From the NCBI GenBank assembly GCA_030044485.1, contig JASHVQ010000049.1, positions 1-7,089 on the forward strand: a DNA stretch of 7,089 nucleotides, in the 5' to 3' direction. Positions 5,853 through 7,089 of this stretch are shown piece by piece. A model generated the notes under the pieces. It did not search any database. It was not told the origin of the DNA and worked only from the letters and a program-made list of their open reading frames with translations. This DNA comes from Methylovirgula sp. (GTDB taxonomy: Bacteria; Pseudomonadota; Alphaproteobacteria; Rhizobiales; Beijerinckiaceae). The translations under genes and the position numbers were made by a program. Numbering within the stretch: position 1 is the stretch's first letter; every line of letters begins with the position of its first letter.

Positions 5853-5875
5853 TAGAAATGGCCCGCTTATTTCTA
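5853..5875 (-). other. Inverted repeat in the sucB-lpdA spacer
   Basis: TAGAAAT (5853-5859) and ATTTCTA (5869-5875) form a perfect 7-bp inverted repeat with a nine-base GC-rich loop, filling nearly half of the 50-base gap. It has no T-tail on the minus strand, so it is not a typical terminator. It could be an mRNA processing or stability element that adjusts E3 relative to E2, or a protein site. Confidence 0.35.
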
Positions 5876-5886
5876 GGCGTCGACGG

Positions 5887-7068
5887 TCATAGTTCCAAGA
5901 TCAGCCGGCCCGGATCTTCGAGCGCTTGTTTGACATGCACGAGGAACGTTACCGCCTCTTTGCCGTCGACAAGGCGATGATCGTAGCTCAGCGCCAGATA
6001 CATCATCGGGCGGATTTCGATCTTGCCCGAGACGACGACCGGCCGCTCCTCGATCTTGTGCATGCCGAGGATTCCCGACTGCGGCGCGTTGAGGATCGGC
6101 GTCGACATCAGCGATCCATAAACGCCGCCATTGGTGATGGTAAAGGTCCCGCCGTTCATCTCCTCGATGCCGAGCGCACCGTCGCGCGCGCGTTTGCCAA
6201 GATCGGCGATCTTCTTTTCGATTTCGGCGAGGCTCAGCCGATCGCAGTCGCGCACGACCGGCACGACCAGACCCTTGTCGGTGCCGACCGCGATGCCGAG
6301 ATGGTAGTAATTCTTGTAGACGATGTCGGCCCCGTCGACCTCGGCGTTGACCGAGGGGATTTCCTTGAGCGCATTGACGCAGGCCTTGGCGAAAAAACCC
6401 ATGAAGCCGAGCTTGACGGCGTATTTCTTCTCGAACGCCTCTTTGGCGCGGGCGCGCAATGCCATGAGCTCGCTCATGTCGACCTCGTTGAAGGTCGTGA
6501 GCATGGCGGCGGTGTTCTGCGCGTCCTTCAGGCGGCGCGCGATGGTCTGACGCAATTTCGTCATCCGCACGCGCTGCTCGCGGCGCGCGTCCTCGACCGG
6601 GGCGGGGGCGCGAACCTGGATGGAGGCCGGCGGCGTTGCCGGCGAGGCGATGGCGGCAAGCACGTCGCCCTTGAGAACTTGGCCGCGCTTTCCGCTGCCG
6701 GCAATCGCCGCGAGGTCGATGCCTTGGTCGGCGGCGAGCTTGGCGGCGGCAGGCGCCGGCGCCATGGGCACCATGGACGCCGAGCCTGCAGGTTGCGGCG
6801 CCGGCGTTTTCTTCGCGGCGGCTTGCGGCGCGCCCTCGCTAATCGCGCCGAGCAGAGCGCCGGGGCCAACCGCCTCGCCGCTTTCGGCGGCGATTTCCGC
6901 GAGCACCCCCGCCGCCGGCGCATTCACTTCGAGCGTGACCTTGTCGGTCTCAAGCTCGACGATAGGCTCGTCGGCGCGCACCGCCTCGCCCGCCTTTTTG
7001 AACCAGCGCCCGACGGTGGCTTCGCTGACCGATTCGCCCAGAGGCGGAACGCGGATTTCAGTCGCCAT
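5887..7068 (-). CDS. sucB: Dihydrolipoyllysine-residue succinyltransferase (E2 of 2-oxoglutarate dehydrogenase)
   Basis: A 393-residue E2 core subunit that transfers the succinyl group from lipoate to CoA in the TCA cycle. An N-terminal lipoyl domain (2-78) carries the lipoylated lysine, Lys43, in [11 protein letters not shown]. An Ala/Pro-rich hinge (80-108) follows, then the peripheral subunit-binding domain (about 107-142, [29 protein letters not shown]). A second hinge leads to the catalytic domain (about 165-393) with [17 protein letters not shown] (His364, Asp368). The start [15 protein letters not shown] separates it from pyruvate dehydrogenase E2 proteins and marks the succinyltransferase type. 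I chose the ATG at 7068, with GGGGA (7075-7079) six bases upstream, over an in-frame TTG at 7074. The E1 gene sucA is expected just beyond the right edge. It is slightly shorter than E. coli SucB (405), mostly in the hinges. Confidence 0.95.
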   Translation of the reverse strand: MATEIRVPPLGESVSEATVGRWFKKAGEAVRADEPIVELETDKVTLEVNAPAAGVLAEIAAESGEAVGPGALLGAISEGAPQAAAKKTPAPQPAGSASMVPMAPAPAAAKLAADQGIDLAAIAGSGKRGQVLKGDVLAAIASPATPPASIQVRAPAPVEDARREQRVRMTKLRQTIARRLKDAQNTAAMLTTFNEVDMSELMALRARAKEAFEKKYAVKLGFMGFFAKACVNALKEIPSVNAEVDGADIVYKNYYHLGIAVGTDKGLVVPVVRDCDRLSLAEIEKKIADLGKRARDGALGIEEMNGGTFTITNGGVYGSLMSTPILNAPQSGILGMHKIEERPVVVSGKIEIRPMMYLALSYDHRLVDGKEAVTFLVHVKQALEDPGRLILEL

Positions 7069-7089
7069 ATGCAATCCCCGGCGGCTCGC

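Noticed and set aside
4097..5980. Long plus-strand open frame (627 codons) opposite flp and lpdA
   Set aside because: It is antisense to two well-supported genes and shows no domain. The long open run comes from GC-rich codon bias on the other strand.

Overview
The window is GC-rich chromosomal DNA from an alphaproteobacterium, most likely of the order Hyphomicrobiales (rhizobial or methylotroph relatives). The basis is a DUF1465/RcdA cell-cycle adaptor, a cysteine-free L31 protein, a ScfR-type regulator divergent from isocitrate lyase, a Flp-type pilin and the order sucB-lpdA. All genes appear intact except that upstream partners of sucB (probably sucA) lie outside the right edge. There are no insertion sequences, tRNA genes, rRNA genes or CRISPR arrays.

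Layout, left to right. Bases 1-277 hold no convincing protein gene. They carry a run of RNA hairpins ending in a textbook UUCG terminator (127-148), possibly a small RNA or the 3' end of an upstream transcript, followed by a TTAAC/GTTAA inverted repeat in front of rcdA. rcdA (278-796, +) converges on rpmE (803-1033, -) with six bases between them. Upstream of rpmE on the same strand lie the aceA terminator (1075-1097) and aceA (1135-2433, -), the isocitrate lyase of the glyoxylate shunt. aceA is divergent from a RamB/ScfR-family regulator (2625-4073, +). The shared 191-base intergenic region holds a consensus-like -35 for aceA and three adjacent short palindromes. These suggest that the regulator controls aceA and possibly itself in response to acetate or another C2/fatty-acid signal.

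The right part is all on the minus strand. sucB (5887-7068) and lpdA (4439-5836) encode E2 and E3 of the 2-oxoglutarate dehydrogenase complex and look like the tail of a sucA-sucB-lpdA operon. Between lpdA and the regulator sits a 54-codon Flp pilin gene (4103-4267), easy to miss because of its size. It has its own ribosome-binding site, a strong hairpin in its leader and a terminator-like hairpin at its end. It appears separated from any tad/cpa assembly locus within this window.

Metabolically the window joins the two branches at isocitrate/2-oxoglutarate: the shunt enzyme (AceA) with its probable regulator, and the oxidative TCA enzyme complex (SucB, Lpd). I see no clearly new multi-gene system. 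The points most worth checking are the operator cluster at aceA, the orphan pilin with its structured leader, and the candidate small RNA at the left edge.
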